A DNA stretch of 64,000 nucleotides from Oceanicaulis sp. HLUCCA04. Lineage in GTDB: Bacteria; Pseudomonadota; Alphaproteobacteria; Caulobacterales; Maricaulaceae. Made by a program: the position numbers and the translations under genes. Below are positions 9,423-17,629 of this stretch, piece after piece; position 1 is the stretch's first letter; each line of letters begins with the position of its first letter. The notes below the pieces were generated by a model. It worked only from the letters and a program-made list of their open reading frames with translations. It was not told where the DNA came from and searched no databases. Location of the stretch: positions 154,458 to 218,457 of the forward strand of contig LJSH01000002.1 in NCBI GenBank assembly GCA_001314625.1, in the 5' to 3' direction.

Positions 9423-10159
9423 CGTCCACCTCCGCGCCGCGTGTCGACCAGTGCCATGGCCAGAGCCAGCCCTGTGGCGATCAGGGAAAGGAAATAGACC
9501 AGATCGGCAAGGCTGATCACACCGCGGCGCAGCGAGTCAAAGCGCGACAATGCCGACAGGCCTGCCAGCGCTTCGGCATAGACGCCGGGCAGTTGCGCTG
9601 CCACGGCGTCCAGAACCAGCGGCAGGCCCGCGGCTGTCAGGATCAGGCAGGCACCGGTCGCCAGCACAAAGGCGATCACCTGGTTTGAGGTGGTCGCCGA
9701 CAGGGCCTGCGAAATGGCCAGATACCCGCCCGCCAGCAGGGCCGCGCCGAAATAGGCGGTCGCGATGGCGGCATTGTCGGGATTGCCCAGATGATTGACC
9801 GCTATCCATAACGGGAAGGTCAGCCCAAGCGCCAGAATGGCGACCGTCCAGGCGGCGAGGAATTTCGCCAGCGCTGCCGCCCACAGCGCAATCGGTGCAG
9901 CCAGCAGCATTTCCAGAGTGCCTGTTTCGCGTTCCTCGGCCCAGGCGCGCATGGCCAGCGCTGGCATCAGCACCATCAAAAGCCAGGGCAGATAGTCAAA
10001 CAAAGGTGCCAGATCGGCGCGCCCGGTTTCAAAAAGCCCGCCGACATGCCAGGCAAAGCTGGGCGCGGCGATTGAAAAGGCCGTCAGGAACACCCAGGCC
10101 AGCGGCGTTTCGAAATAGGCGGCAAGCTCGCGCCGGTAGACGGCCCACAAAGCGGTCAT
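9419..10159 (-). CDS. ABC-2 type transporter permease (GldF-like)
   Basis: The 246-residue integral membrane protein has six hydrophobic segments and the ABC-2 pattern YRRELAAYFETPLAWVF at the N-terminus, with WAEERETGTLEMLLAAPI following the second helix. This is the membrane-spanning subunit for the ATPase encoded just upstream. The start ATG overlaps the ATPase stop by four bases and its own stop overlaps the GldG-like start, so the four genes form one tightly coupled operon. The exported substrate is unknown. Confidence 0.87.
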   Translation of the reverse strand: MTALWAVYRRELAAYFETPLAWVFLTAFSIAAPSFAWHVGGLFETGRADLAPLFDYLPWLLMVLMPALAMRAWAEERETGTLEMLLAAPIALWAAALAKFLAAWTVAILALGLTFPLWIAVNHLGNPDNAAIATAYFGAALLAGGYLAISQALSATTSNQVIAFVLATGACLILTAAGLPLVLDAVAAQLPGVYAEALAGLSALSRFDSLRRGVISLADLVYFLSLIATGLALAMALVDTRRGGGR

Positions 10160-10920
10160 GACGGCCTCTTGCGCCTGCTTGCGGCCCGTGCGACGGCCTG
10201 CTCTGCGCTATGACCGGTCAACATGCGGAAGGCCCCCGCAAGGCTCTGATCGGGCGCGGTGGAGATCAGGCCGGCCGGCGTCGTATCGCTGACAATGCGC
10301 CCGCCGGTTATGACAATGGCGCGTGTGCAGATCGCTTCCACCTCATCAAGCAGATGGGTGGAGATCAATATGGTCTTGTCCGGGGCCATCATGCGGATCA
10401 GCGCGCGAACCCCGTCCTTCTGGTTGGGATCCAGCCCGTCCGTGGGCTCATCAAGGATCAGCACTGCCGGATCGTGGGCGATGGCGGCAGCCAGCGCGGC
10501 GCGGCGCTTGAACCCTTTGGACAGCATGCCGATGGGCCGGCCCGCCGCGTCGCCCATGCGCGCTCGCTCCAGCGCCAGTTCGGCAGCGTCGCGCAAGGCT
10601 TGGCCCTTGAAGCCACGGACACGCAAGTGAAAGCGGGTGAACGCGCGCGGCGTCATTGCCGGGTAGGCCGGCGCGCCTTCAGGCAGATAGCCCAGCGCGC
10701 TCTGGGCCGCGCGGCGCGCGCGCACGGCATCATACCCGCAGATTGAGGCAATGCCGGAATCGGGCTCCAGACAGCCGGTCAGCATGCGCATCGTGGTGGA
10801 TTTTCCCGCTCCGTTGGGTCCCAGAAGGGCCACCACCTCGCCCTTGACGGCTGAAAAGCTCAACCCGTCGACCGCCCGTGTGGGGCCGAAATGTTTCACA
10901 AGGTCATGCGCGTCAATCAT
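10156..10920 (-). CDS. ABC transporter ATP-binding protein (GldA-like)
   Basis: The 254-residue nucleotide-binding subunit has Walker A GPNGAGKST near residue 34 and Walker B LILDEPTDGLDP. The H-loop is STHLLDE. The signature is LSKGFKRR in place of the canonical LSGGQ, a variant common in the CcmA/GldA subgroup. It would energise the ABC-2 permease encoded next. It is the first gene of a four-gene operon (ATPase, permease, GldG-like, DUF4340). A Ser/Arg/Lys-rich tail ends the protein. Confidence 0.9.
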   Translation of the reverse strand: MIDAHDLVKHFGPTRAVDGLSFSAVKGEVVALLGPNGAGKSTTMRMLTGCLEPDSGIASICGYDAVRARRAAQSALGYLPEGAPAYPAMTPRAFTRFHLRVRGFKGQALRDAAELALERARMGDAAGRPIGMLSKGFKRRAALAAAIAHDPAVLILDEPTDGLDPNQKDGVRALIRMMAPDKTILISTHLLDEVEAICTRAIVITGGRIVSDTTPAGLISTAPDQSLAGAFRMLTGHSAEQAVARAASRRKRPS

Positions 10921-11229
10921 GGGCGGGCAAGAACCTGAGCGGCAGGAAAGGGACAGGTCAAATCCATAGCGCGGCTTGCCGCCTGCGGCTAGCGGGCGTG
11001 TGCGTCAGCGCGATGATATCGGGAAAGTGCACCGGCCAGCCCGGCAAACCCGGATCCGGGGGGCTGGGGGGGCTGAAATCCAGATCAGGCCTGTGGCCCG
11101 GACCGGCCGGCGAATTCAAAATGCGCACGCGGTGCGGCGCGCGGACGGCGGGAATAAGGCCGCACTGTGGCAGAGCATGAAATCTTTGTAAGTCGCCTCG
11201 AATTCGCGCAGGCTCAGGACAAGTGCAAT
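10921..11229. other. Intergenic stretch without a supported gene
   Basis: About 309 bases lie between the divergent ABC operon and the DUF2794 gene. They hold G-runs near 11060, a CCGGATCCGG palindrome near 11050, and no ORF with recognisable content. Promoters for both flanking genes presumably lie here, but I could not pick convincing -35/-10 pairs. Confidence 0.5.
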
Positions 11230-11568
11230 ATGGACCCCGTCATGAGATCAACGAACGCGCAGACCATTGAGCCCAAGGTGATGTTTGATCGCCGCGAGCT
11301 GGATACGATTCTGCGGGTCTATGGGATGATGGTGGCCGCTGGCGAATGGCGCGACTATGCCATTGATGGCCTAAAAGACCAGGCCGAGTTTTCTGTTTTC
11401 CGCCATGCGGCGGAGTTTCCGCTTTACCGTATCGTCAAGACACCCTCCGATGCGCGAAAGCAGGGCGCCTGGAAGGTGGTGTCAGCCACGGGCGTCATCG
11501 TGAAACGCGGCCACGAACTGCAACAGGTGCTTAAAGTCTTCGACAAGGCCCGGCTTCGGCTGGCGTGA
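11230..11568 (+). CDS. DUF2794 family protein
   Basis: This small soluble protein (112 residues from this ATG) has the conserved DUF2794 core: FDRRELDTILRVYGMMVAAGEWRDYAIDGLKD, then FRHAAEFPLYRIVKTP and GVIVKRGHELQQVLKVFD. The family is confined largely to alphaproteobacteria and its function is unknown. An in-frame GTG at 11167 would add 21 residues that do not resemble the family. ATG 11230 and ATG 11242 are both plausible, and I chose the former for the upstream CAGGA. Confidence 0.8.
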   Translation: MDPVMRSTNAQTIEPKVMFDRRELDTILRVYGMMVAAGEWRDYAIDGLKDQAEFSVFRHAAEFPLYRIVKTPSDARKQGAWKVVSATGVIVKRGHELQQVLKVFDKARLRLA

Positions 11569-11611
11569 GTGCAGCGTGTCCACGCGTTTTCATGGGTGGG
11601 GGTGACCGCGA

Positions 11612-12565
11612 ATGAGTACATCCGGCGAAACAATACCGGTTATCGGGTACGGCCCTGTTGGACAGCAGACAGGTAAGCTGCTGGTAGACAAGGGCTACAG
11701 CGTACGCGCAATCCAGCGTTCACCTCCTGCACACCTGCCTCAGGGCGCAAGCTTCGTGCGGGCAGATGCGACGGACACAGACTCTCTGATCCCGGCGCTC
11801 GCCGGTGCGCGCACTGTCATTCTTGCCTTGGGGCTGCCCTATGACGGCAAGGTCTGGGCGCAAGGCTGGCCCAAAGCGATGTCAGCCGTACTTGGGGCCT
11901 GTGAGCAGACGGGTGCCCGGCTGGTATATGCTGACAGCCTCTATCTTTACGGACCGCAAAACAGACCGCTGACTGAAGACCTGCCGCCAGTGGATTACGG
12001 GCGCAAGCCCACCGCCCGCAGCAATGCCACCCGGCTCTGGCAGCGTGCATTCGTCGAAGGCCGTGTGATGACCGCTGCGGTCAGGGCGCCGGACTTTTAC
12101 GGTCCGGGCGTGACCACATCGATTCTCGGCGCCGTTACGCTTGGCCGCCTGGCTCAGCGCAAGCCCGCACAGATTCTTGCCTCCGCCGATCATTTGCATG
12201 ATGTAGTGCACGTTAAGGATTTCGCGCGTGCGCTCGTAACGCTGGCGGAAGCATCTGATGATGCTTTTGGACAAGCCTGGCATGTGCCCACGCCGCCAAC
12301 CCTGACACTTCGCGGAATAATCGCCATCGCCGCTGCCGCGCTTGCGGTGCCGGCGCGCATTTCGGTTGTACCGGTCTGGCAGGCAAGGCTTGCCGGCCTG
12401 TTCCTGCCTGAGGTGCGCGAGGCTGCCGAGATGCACTTCCTCACCGACCGCGCGTACCTTGTCGATTCAAGCAAGTTCCGCGAGCGCTTCTGGTCAGACA
12501 ATTTGCCCCTTGAGGACAGTGTGGCAGAGGCAGCGCTTTCTTTCCGCCACGCCTCGGGGAGATAA
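11612..12565 (+). CDS. NAD(P)-dependent epimerase/dehydratase family protein
   Basis: This 317-residue Rossmann-fold protein belongs to the extended/atypical SDR group. The N-terminal nucleotide-binding turn is degenerate but readable (VIGYGPVGQQTGKLL, a GxGxxG form). It continues with FVRADATDTDSL, LVYADSLYLYGP and a DFYGPGVT segment. The usual YxxxK catalytic pair is not clear, so an enzymatic activity is uncertain; many such proteins are NAD-dependent dehydratases or flavin-reductase-like. The start is supported by a GGGGGTGA stretch shortly upstream. It is a monocistronic gene ending at a strong bidirectional terminator. Confidence 0.75.
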   Translation: MSTSGETIPVIGYGPVGQQTGKLLVDKGYSVRAIQRSPPAHLPQGASFVRADATDTDSLIPALAGARTVILALGLPYDGKVWAQGWPKAMSAVLGACEQTGARLVYADSLYLYGPQNRPLTEDLPPVDYGRKPTARSNATRLWQRAFVEGRVMTAAVRAPDFYGPGVTTSILGAVTLGRLAQRKPAQILASADHLHDVVHVKDFARALVTLAEASDDAFGQAWHVPTPPTLTLRGIIAIAAAALAVPARISVVPVWQARLAGLFLPEVREAAEMHFLTDRAYLVDSSKFRERFWSDNLPLEDSVAEAALSFRHASGR

Positions 12566-12567
12566 AA

Positions 12568-12597
12568 AAACGCCCCGGCCAGACGGCCAGGGCGTTT
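12568..12597. terminator. Bidirectional intrinsic terminator
   Basis: A 13-bp inverted repeat (AAACGCCCCGGCC / GGCCAGGGCGTTT, one mismatch) surrounds the 4-base loop AGAC. A-rich sequence is on the left and a T-run on the right, so it can terminate both the epimerase gene (+) and the BAX-inhibitor gene (-). Confidence 0.85.
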
Positions 12598-12623
12598 CAT
12601 ATTGTCTGCTTTGGGCTGGACGC

Positions 12624-13394
12624 TTATTCGCGATTGCCCAGCAGCATCAGGATGACCTGAAACATGTTGACGAAGGCGATGTAGAGGTTCAGCGCGCCGT
12701 AATTGGTCATCACGGCCATGGAGCGCTGGTCGCCCGCGATCTCGGCATAGGTCAGTTTCAGGTTCTGCGTCTGCCAGGCGGTGACGCCGGCCATCAGCAC
12801 CAGTACGGCCAGCTGGATGATCATTTCCATGCCGCTCGACTGGATGAAGAAGCTGTTGATGATGCCGATGGCGACAACACCCAGCACGCCCATGAACAGG
12901 AAGACGCGCAAGGGCTGCAGGTTTGTCTTGGTGGTGTAGCCATAGAGCGACAGGCCCAGAAAGGCGGCTGCCGTGATGGCGAAGGCCTGCGCTATGGTGC
13001 CAAAGCTGATGCTGAGCGCATTGCCAGCCATGGTTTCACCGGCGACGCCAGACATGGCCATCGCGACCCAGACCGACAGGCCCGACCCGATCAGGGCGAC
13101 AATCGCCCAGTACAACACGGCCGACCCCATCGGAGAGGGATTGCGCATGAAGAACATGGAGCCGAATAGAAGCGCGATCGGCCCGAACTGGATGACGAAG
13201 ATCAGCGGCGGGCTGAGCACAGCCGCCGTCAGGGCCGGGATCATGGCACTGCCAATGATGAAAGCCAGGGCACCGGAGACAAGAAGGCCAAGGGCCATCT
13301 TGTTGTAGACGCCCAGCATGAAGCTGCGCAGCCCGGCATCGACGGACGTGTCGAGTGCGCCTGCGCCGTAGGCGGGTCTGGAAAACTGGTTCAT
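12624..13394 (-). CDS. Bax inhibitor-1/YccA family membrane protein
   Basis: The 256-residue protein has seven hydrophobic helices and the UPF0005 pattern: an N-terminal RSFMLGVYNKMALGLLVSGA, a central FGPIALLF, and the C-terminal LNLYIAFVNMFQVIL, followed by a short charged end. The family comprises inner-membrane proteins related to YccA, which interacts with FtsH, and to Ca2+-leak TMBIM proteins. The upstream ATG-like start at 13448 would add 18 residues; I prefer ATG 13394, where the MNQFSRPAYG-type N-terminus begins. It is monocistronic. Confidence 0.88.
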   Translation of the reverse strand: MNQFSRPAYGAGALDTSVDAGLRSFMLGVYNKMALGLLVSGALAFIIGSAMIPALTAAVLSPPLIFVIQFGPIALLFGSMFFMRNPSPMGSAVLYWAIVALIGSGLSVWVAMAMSGVAGETMAGNALSISFGTIAQAFAITAAAFLGLSLYGYTTKTNLQPLRVFLFMGVLGVVAIGIINSFFIQSSGMEMIIQLAVLVLMAGVTAWQTQNLKLTYAEIAGDQRSMAVMTNYGALNLYIAFVNMFQVILMLLGNRE

Positions 13395-13461
13395 GGATGT
13401 CTCACTAACCTCATTGGAAGAAGGGGCAGCGGACGGGTGCGGTGGCACCCACGCTTACGCC

Positions 13462-13492
13462 TATATATCAGGGCGGCGCGCCAGATTTTCAA
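13462..13492 (-). promoter_or_regulatory. Probable sigma70-type promoter for the BAX-inhibitor-like gene
   Basis: On the minus strand TTGAAA (13487-13492) is followed after 17 bases by GATATA within TGATATATAGG. A GGGTGC/GCACCC hairpin (13435-13450) lies in the predicted leader. Confidence 0.45.
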
Positions 13493-13568
13493 GGAAAACC
13501 GGGATGACAAGCTGTGTCAGGTGACCCGGCGCGAATCCCGCATCGGCTGAGCACCCCGAAAAACCGTG

Positions 13569-14258
13569 TCATGCCGCCGCGCGCTCGAAATCCATGAAAA
13601 CCGGGTCGATATCACCCAGATGCTTGGACTGGTAACGCGTGGTGATGTGGTCTGCTGGCGGGATGCGCCAGTCATCAGCGCCCTTCGCTGTCCAGCCGAG
13701 CTCCGGCACGTCCAGCAGGAGCGGCAGGGCCCAGTCGGCATAGACGCGCACATCGGTGGCCACGCGCAACCGTCCGCCGGGCTTTAAGATGCGCGCCAGC
13801 TCGTGCGCCGTATCGGTCTGAACAAAACGGCGGAAGGCATGGCGCTTTTTCGGCCAGGGATCGGGGAAGAGCAGGTAGACGCGGTCAAAGCACGCATCGG
13901 GCATCCGCTCGATCTCGCCGCGCGCATCGGCGCGTTTGACCCGCACATTGGCAAGCTTGTGCTCTTCAATGGCGGTCAGCGCCTTGGCCACGCCATTGAG
14001 AAACGGCTCGATGCCGATAAAGCCTGTATCTGGCGAACGCGCAGCCTGCCCGGTCAGGTGCTCGGCTGCGCCAAACCCGATCTCCAGCACGTGAGAGGCA
14101 AAGCCCGGCAGCAGCGCTCCGGGATCAACATCGCCGTCATCGGCCCACGACAGCCCGGGCAGCATTGCATCAACGAGTTGCTGCTGACGCGCTGACAGGG
14201 CATGGCCCTTTGCCCGCCCGTAAAGGCGGCGTGACGAAGGGCGGGGATCATCACTCAT
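13569..14258 (-). CDS. trmB: tRNA (guanine-N7-)-methyltransferase TrmB
   Basis: TrmB methylates G46 of tRNA variable loops with SAM. The 229 residues contain the SAM-binding strand [12 protein letters not shown], the conserved [13 protein letters not shown] and the signature [12 protein letters not shown], followed by [10 protein letters not shown]. It lies 5 bases downstream of metK, which makes its methyl donor, a pairing frequent in alphaproteobacteria. It is the last gene of the long minus-strand run that begins at 24325. Confidence 0.95.
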   Translation of the reverse strand: MSDDPRPSSRRLYGRAKGHALSARQQQLVDAMLPGLSWADDGDVDPGALLPGFASHVLEIGFGAAEHLTGQAARSPDTGFIGIEPFLNGVAKALTAIEEHKLANVRVKRADARGEIERMPDACFDRVYLLFPDPWPKKRHAFRRFVQTDTAHELARILKPGGRLRVATDVRVYADWALPLLLDVPELGWTAKGADDWRIPPADHITTRYQSKHLGDIDPVFMDFERAAA

Positions 14259-14263
14259 GGGCT

Positions 14264-15448
14264 TCAGGCAAGGCCTTTGAGCTCGCTCACAAGGTCGGTC
14301 TTCTCCCAGGAGAAGCCGCCATCGGCGTCCGGCGTCCGGCCGAAATGGCCATAGGCGGCAGAGCGCGCATAGATGGGCTTGTTGAGCTGGAGATGATGGC
14401 GGATGCCGCGCGGCGACAAATTCATCAGCTGCGGCAGCGTCTTTTCCAGCTTGTCCTCATCCACCTGGCCGGTGCCGTGCAGATCGACATAGACCGCCAG
14501 CGGCTTGGCCACACCGATGGCATAGGCCAGCTGGATGGTGCATTTGCGCGCCAGCCCCGCGGCCACGACATTCTTGGCCAGATAGCGCGACGCATAGGCT
14601 GCCGAGCGGTCAACCTTGGTCGGATCCTTGCCGGAGAACGCGCCGCCACCATGGGGGGCTGCGCCGCCATAGGTGTCGACGATGATCTTGCGGCCTGTCA
14701 GGCCCGCATCACCATCGGGTCCGCCAATGACGAACTTGCCTGTCGGGTTGACGTAGAACTCGTCCTCGGGCGGGAACCAGCCCTCGGGCAGGACCGATTT
14801 CACCACCGGGCGCACCAGTTCGCGCACTTCCTCCAGCGAGGCATCAGCGGTGTGCTGAGTGGAGACGACCACAGAGGTGGCACCTACCGGGCGGCCATTT
14901 TCATAGCGCAGCGAGACTTGCGATTTCGCATCAGGCTCGAACTGCCGCACAGCGCCGGATTTGCGCAAACGGGCCATCTCTTTGAGAATCTGGTGGGAAT
15001 ACAGGATCGGGGCGGGCATCAGTTCGGGCGTCTCGTCTGTGGCAAAGCCGAACATGATGCCCTGATCGCCCGCGCCCTCTTCGACATAGGAGCCTGTGCC
15101 TTCATCAACACCGGCGGCAATATCGGCGGACTGCCCGTGCAGATAGTTCGCGAAATTGGCCGTTTCCCAGTGAAAGCCGTCTTGCTCGTAGCCGATATCC
15201 TTCACCGCAGCACGCACAGCCGCCTCGATCTCGTCACCGGAAATCTCGTTGGCGCACCGCACCTCACCGGCCAGAACGATCCGGTTGGTTGTCGTCAGCG
15301 TCTCACAGGCTACACGGGCAACCGGATCGCTGGCGAGATACAGGTCGACAATCGTGTCGGAAATCCGGTCGCAAACCTTGTCCGGATGGCCTTCTGAAAC
15401 ACTCTCACTGGTGAAGATGAAAGACGAACGCGCCACTGGCAACCTCAT
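14264..15448 (-). CDS. metK: S-adenosylmethionine synthetase
   Basis: MetK condenses methionine and ATP to SAM. The 394 residues begin close to the canonical [20 protein letters not shown] region and include [27 protein letters not shown], and the P-loop-like [16 protein letters not shown] with [11 protein letters not shown]. Length matches the family. The ATG at 15448 is chosen because AAGGAAG lies six bases upstream. That Shine-Dalgarno sequence and the start codon sit in a perfect 9-bp hairpin (separate entry), implying translational control. It is probably co-transcribed with the XRE gene upstream and trmB downstream. Confidence 0.97.
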   Translation of the reverse strand: MRLPVARSSFIFTSESVSEGHPDKVCDRISDTIVDLYLASDPVARVACETLTTTNRIVLAGEVRCANEISGDEIEAAVRAAVKDIGYEQDGFHWETANFANYLHGQSADIAAGVDEGTGSYVEEGAGDQGIMFGFATDETPELMPAPILYSHQILKEMARLRKSGAVRQFEPDAKSQVSLRYENGRPVGATSVVVSTQHTADASLEEVRELVRPVVKSVLPEGWFPPEDEFYVNPTGKFVIGGPDGDAGLTGRKIIVDTYGGAAPHGGGAFSGKDPTKVDRSAAYASRYLAKNVVAAGLARKCTIQLAYAIGVAKPLAVYVDLHGTGQVDEDKLEKTLPQLMNLSPRGIRHHLQLNKPIYARSAAYGHFGRTPDADGGFSWEKTDLVSELKGLA

Positions 15449-15467
15449 ATAAAGCTTCCTTTATATG
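15446..15467 (-). promoter_or_regulatory. Hairpin enclosing the metK ribosome binding site and start codon
   Basis: The minus-strand mRNA reads CATATAAAG-GAAG-CTTTATATG: nine perfect base pairs with a GAAG loop. The Shine-Dalgarno AAGGAAG spans the 5' arm and loop, and the metK ATG forms the end of the 3' arm. The A/U-rich stem could act as a weak translational lock or thermosensor-like switch. No SAM-II, SAM-V or SAM/SAH riboswitch core was recognised upstream. Confidence 0.6.
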
Positions 15468-15520
15468 CGGGCTTAAAGACTATCCCTGCGGCAAACGCAA
15501 GCGCTGAGTGCGCCTGAGCG

Positions 15521-15940
15521 CTATTTGCTGGTGTCGCTGGTCTCGGCAAGCGAGCGGACAAGCTCCAGAACGCGCCGGCGCACTTTGGGATCAGTGATCT
15601 TTGAAAAGGCCTGCGCCAGCGCCACGCCATCAGATGATTGCAGGAAATCATTGATGATGGGGGTCTGGTCACCCTCGGCAAAGCCGGTGGGTTGCTGGGC
15701 TGTGCTGTTCACGCCGTCATAGAAGAACGAGACCGGCACTTCGAGCACGCGCGCCAGATGCCAGAGGCGCCCGGCGCCTATCCGGTTTGCGCCGCGCTCG
15801 TATTTTTGTACCTGCTGGAAGGTCACGCCGAGTTCTTCGCCCAGCTTTTCCTGACTCATTTCCATCATCTGCCGGCGCAGGCGCACGCGTGACCCGACAT
15901 GATGGTCTACCGGGTTAGGCTCTCGCGGGTTCGACGCCAT
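15521..15940 (-). CDS. XRE-family transcriptional regulator in the lnt-metK cluster
   Basis: The 139-residue protein has an HTH_3 domain at about residues 15-70 (GSRVRLRRQMMEMSQEKLGEELGVTF, then QQVQKYERGANRI) and a helical C-terminal tail. This matches the conserved alphaproteobacterial XRE regulator found between lnt and metK, related to PraR/PhrR of rhizobia. The open frame extends to 16021, but the extra residues are low quality and cover the operator region, so I start at ATG 15940. Its promoter contains a palindrome that may serve autoregulation. metK lies 72 bases downstream. Confidence 0.85.
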   Translation of the reverse strand: MASNPREPNPVDHHVGSRVRLRRQMMEMSQEKLGEELGVTFQQVQKYERGANRIGAGRLWHLARVLEVPVSFFYDGVNSTAQQPTGFAEGDQTPIINDFLQSSDGVALAQAFSKITDPKVRRRVLELVRSLAETSDTSK

Positions 15941-15983
15941 GTTACAATATCCCCAAACAAACGCGCCTCTACTGCCCTCAAAT

Positions 15984-16016
15984 ACAATAGCACAGTGTGG
16001 TCCACACAATAGTGGA
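15984..16016 (-). promoter_or_regulatory. Promoter with palindromic operator for the XRE gene
   Basis: A 13-bp palindrome GTGTGGTCCACAC (15995-16007) is flanked by direct repeats ACAATAG at 15984-15990 and 16006-16012, 22 bp apart. On the minus strand TTGTGT and GCTATTGT fit a Caulobacter-type promoter with the palindrome largely in the spacer. A repressor bound there would block the promoter, so autoregulation by the XRE protein is a natural guess. Confidence 0.5.
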
Positions 16017-16021
16017 AACAA

Positions 16022-17629
16022 TCACAGGCGCCATTGCCTCTGGTTTCGGGCAGAGGCAATCAAAACGAAAAGTTGCAGGCTTGCGAGTAAAACAAGTCCG
16101 CCTGCAATCCAGACACTGTCGCCATGGACTGCATACACGGTAGGTTGGAGCGCCGAAGGCAGGTTTATGTCAAGCGCCTCGTTCATTTGCGGATCGGAGA
16201 GCCGGACCGGCCGCCCCAGCGCATCGATGACGCCCGATGCCCCCATTGAGGCAGCGCGCACCATCGGCAGGCCTTCCTCGATGGCGCGCAAACCAGCCTG
16301 ATTGAGATGCTGGCGCGGGCCGGCAGAGTTTCCATACCAGGCATCGTTGGAGATATTGAGCAGGAAGGATGGCCTGTTCTCGCCTCGCGGGGCAAAGCGC
16401 GGGAAAATCACCTCATAGCAGATCAGCGGCGCAAACCCCGGCATTCCCGGCACGTCGAGCGTCTGCGCGCCGGGTCCCGGCGTGTAGTAGGGCGCATTCG
16501 TGGAGAGGCTCTGAAAGCCGGCCAGGCCGGTCAGCGCCACGAACGGGTTGCCTTCTCCAAACGGCACGAGGCGGACCTTGTCGTAGCGCGCCTGCAACTG
16601 GATCGTGCCATCACCGATGCGCAGAGCGGCCAGCGCATTGTAGTATAGCTCGCCTTCGGGGAAGTGCTCGCGGCGCGTTACGCCGGTCCACAGCCGTGTG
16701 CCCTCCGGCAGGGCATCTTCGATTTCCAGCAATACGGTACTGTCTTCCAGCATCACGGTGGGAATCGCGCCTTCGGGCCAGATAACGGCGTCAGCATCCT
16801 CCAGGCCAGGGCGCGTGGTCAGGTCCAGATAGGTCTGGAGAATGTTGAAACGGTTGGCAAAGCGCTTCTCGCGCTGGCTGACAACCACCTGCACAATGCG
16901 CAGCCGGGTATCGGTGAACGTGTCTTCGGTGTTGGCCAGGCGCGCATGGCCCCAGCCCCAGAATCCGCCCAGCATCACGGCGCTCAAGACCAGCGGCGCG
17001 GCGCGCACCCGCCAGTGTCCCCGCCCCGTCAGCGCCGCCGGGCTGGCGAACGCGAACAGGACAAAGGCTGAAAGGCCGAGCGCGCCGATCACGCTGGCCA
17101 TCTGGCTTATCGGCGTGCCGGCCTCGAAGATATGCCCGGGCAGATTCCAGGGAAAGCCGGAGAAGGCGACCGAGCGGAGGAATTCAACCGCGGTGAACAG
17201 CACGGCAAAAACGCCGATCCGTATCGGTCCATCTGGCGCAAACCGCGTGTAGAGGCTGCCAGCCACTCCCCAGAACAGGGCAAGCCCGCCCGGCAGCAAT
17301 GTCAGGGGCGCCCAGATCAGCCAGGCGTGCTCCTCTGCGCTGACAAGGAAGGCATTGGCCACCCAGGATGTGCTGCCAAGGAAATAACCGGCAGCAAAGC
17401 ACCAGCTGCGCCAGAACCCTGCGCGCAGTCGCCGCTCACGAGTGCGGGCAGCGTCGAGCGCCAGGACAAGCACGATCACGCCGAAGATCAGGGCGGGTAT
17501 GGAATGAACGGGCGCGTGGGCGAGCGTTGAAACCAGCCCGGCAACAAACAGCACCAGGCCGATACGCCATCCCCTTGCGGATCGCCACCAGCCGGCAAGC
17601 ACCACGCTGGCGCGGACAAAGCGCTCCAT
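16022..17629 (-). CDS. lnt: Apolipoprotein N-acyltransferase
   Basis: Lnt adds the third acyl chain to outer-membrane lipoproteins in the inner membrane. The 535 residues show about six N-terminal helices and then a periplasmic nitrilase-fold domain. The catalytic triad regions are all present: Glu in WPEGAIPT, Lys in DKVRLVPFGE and Cys in PLICYEVIFP. A final helix (WIAGGLVLLASLQLFVL) anchors the C-terminus. Start and stop fit the family length. Its ATG overlaps the corC TAA by one base. Confidence 0.95.
   Translation of the reverse strand: MERFVRASVVLAGWWRSARGWRIGLVLFVAGLVSTLAHAPVHSIPALIFGVIVLVLALDAARTRERRLRAGFWRSWCFAAGYFLGSTSWVANAFLVSAEEHAWLIWAPLTLLPGGLALFWGVAGSLYTRFAPDGPIRIGVFAVLFTAVEFLRSVAFSGFPWNLPGHIFEAGTPISQMASVIGALGLSAFVLFAFASPAALTGRGHWRVRAAPLVLSAVMLGGFWGWGHARLANTEDTFTDTRLRIVQVVVSQREKRFANRFNILQTYLDLTTRPGLEDADAVIWPEGAIPTVMLEDSTVLLEIEDALPEGTRLWTGVTRREHFPEGELYYNALAALRIGDGTIQLQARYDKVRLVPFGEGNPFVALTGLAGFQSLSTNAPYYTPGPGAQTLDVPGMPGFAPLICYEVIFPRFAPRGENRPSFLLNISNDAWYGNSAGPRQHLNQAGLRAIEEGLPMVRAASMGASGVIDALGRPVRLSDPQMNEALDINLPSALQPTVYAVHGDSVWIAGGLVLLASLQLFVLIASARNQRQWRL

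Noticed and set aside
13435-13450. GGGTGC/GCACCC hairpin in the BAX-inhibitor leader as a terminator or riboswitch
   Set aside because: No T-run and only a short stem; no recognisable regulatory RNA motif.
14165-15397. 410-residue frame antisense to metK
   Set aside because: Same cause; metK is unambiguous on the other strand.
15449-15520. SAM riboswitch upstream of metK
   Set aside because: The 72-base spacer lacks the SAM-II, SAM-V and SAM/SAH core motifs I know; only the start-codon hairpin and an AGCGCT repeat pair were seen.
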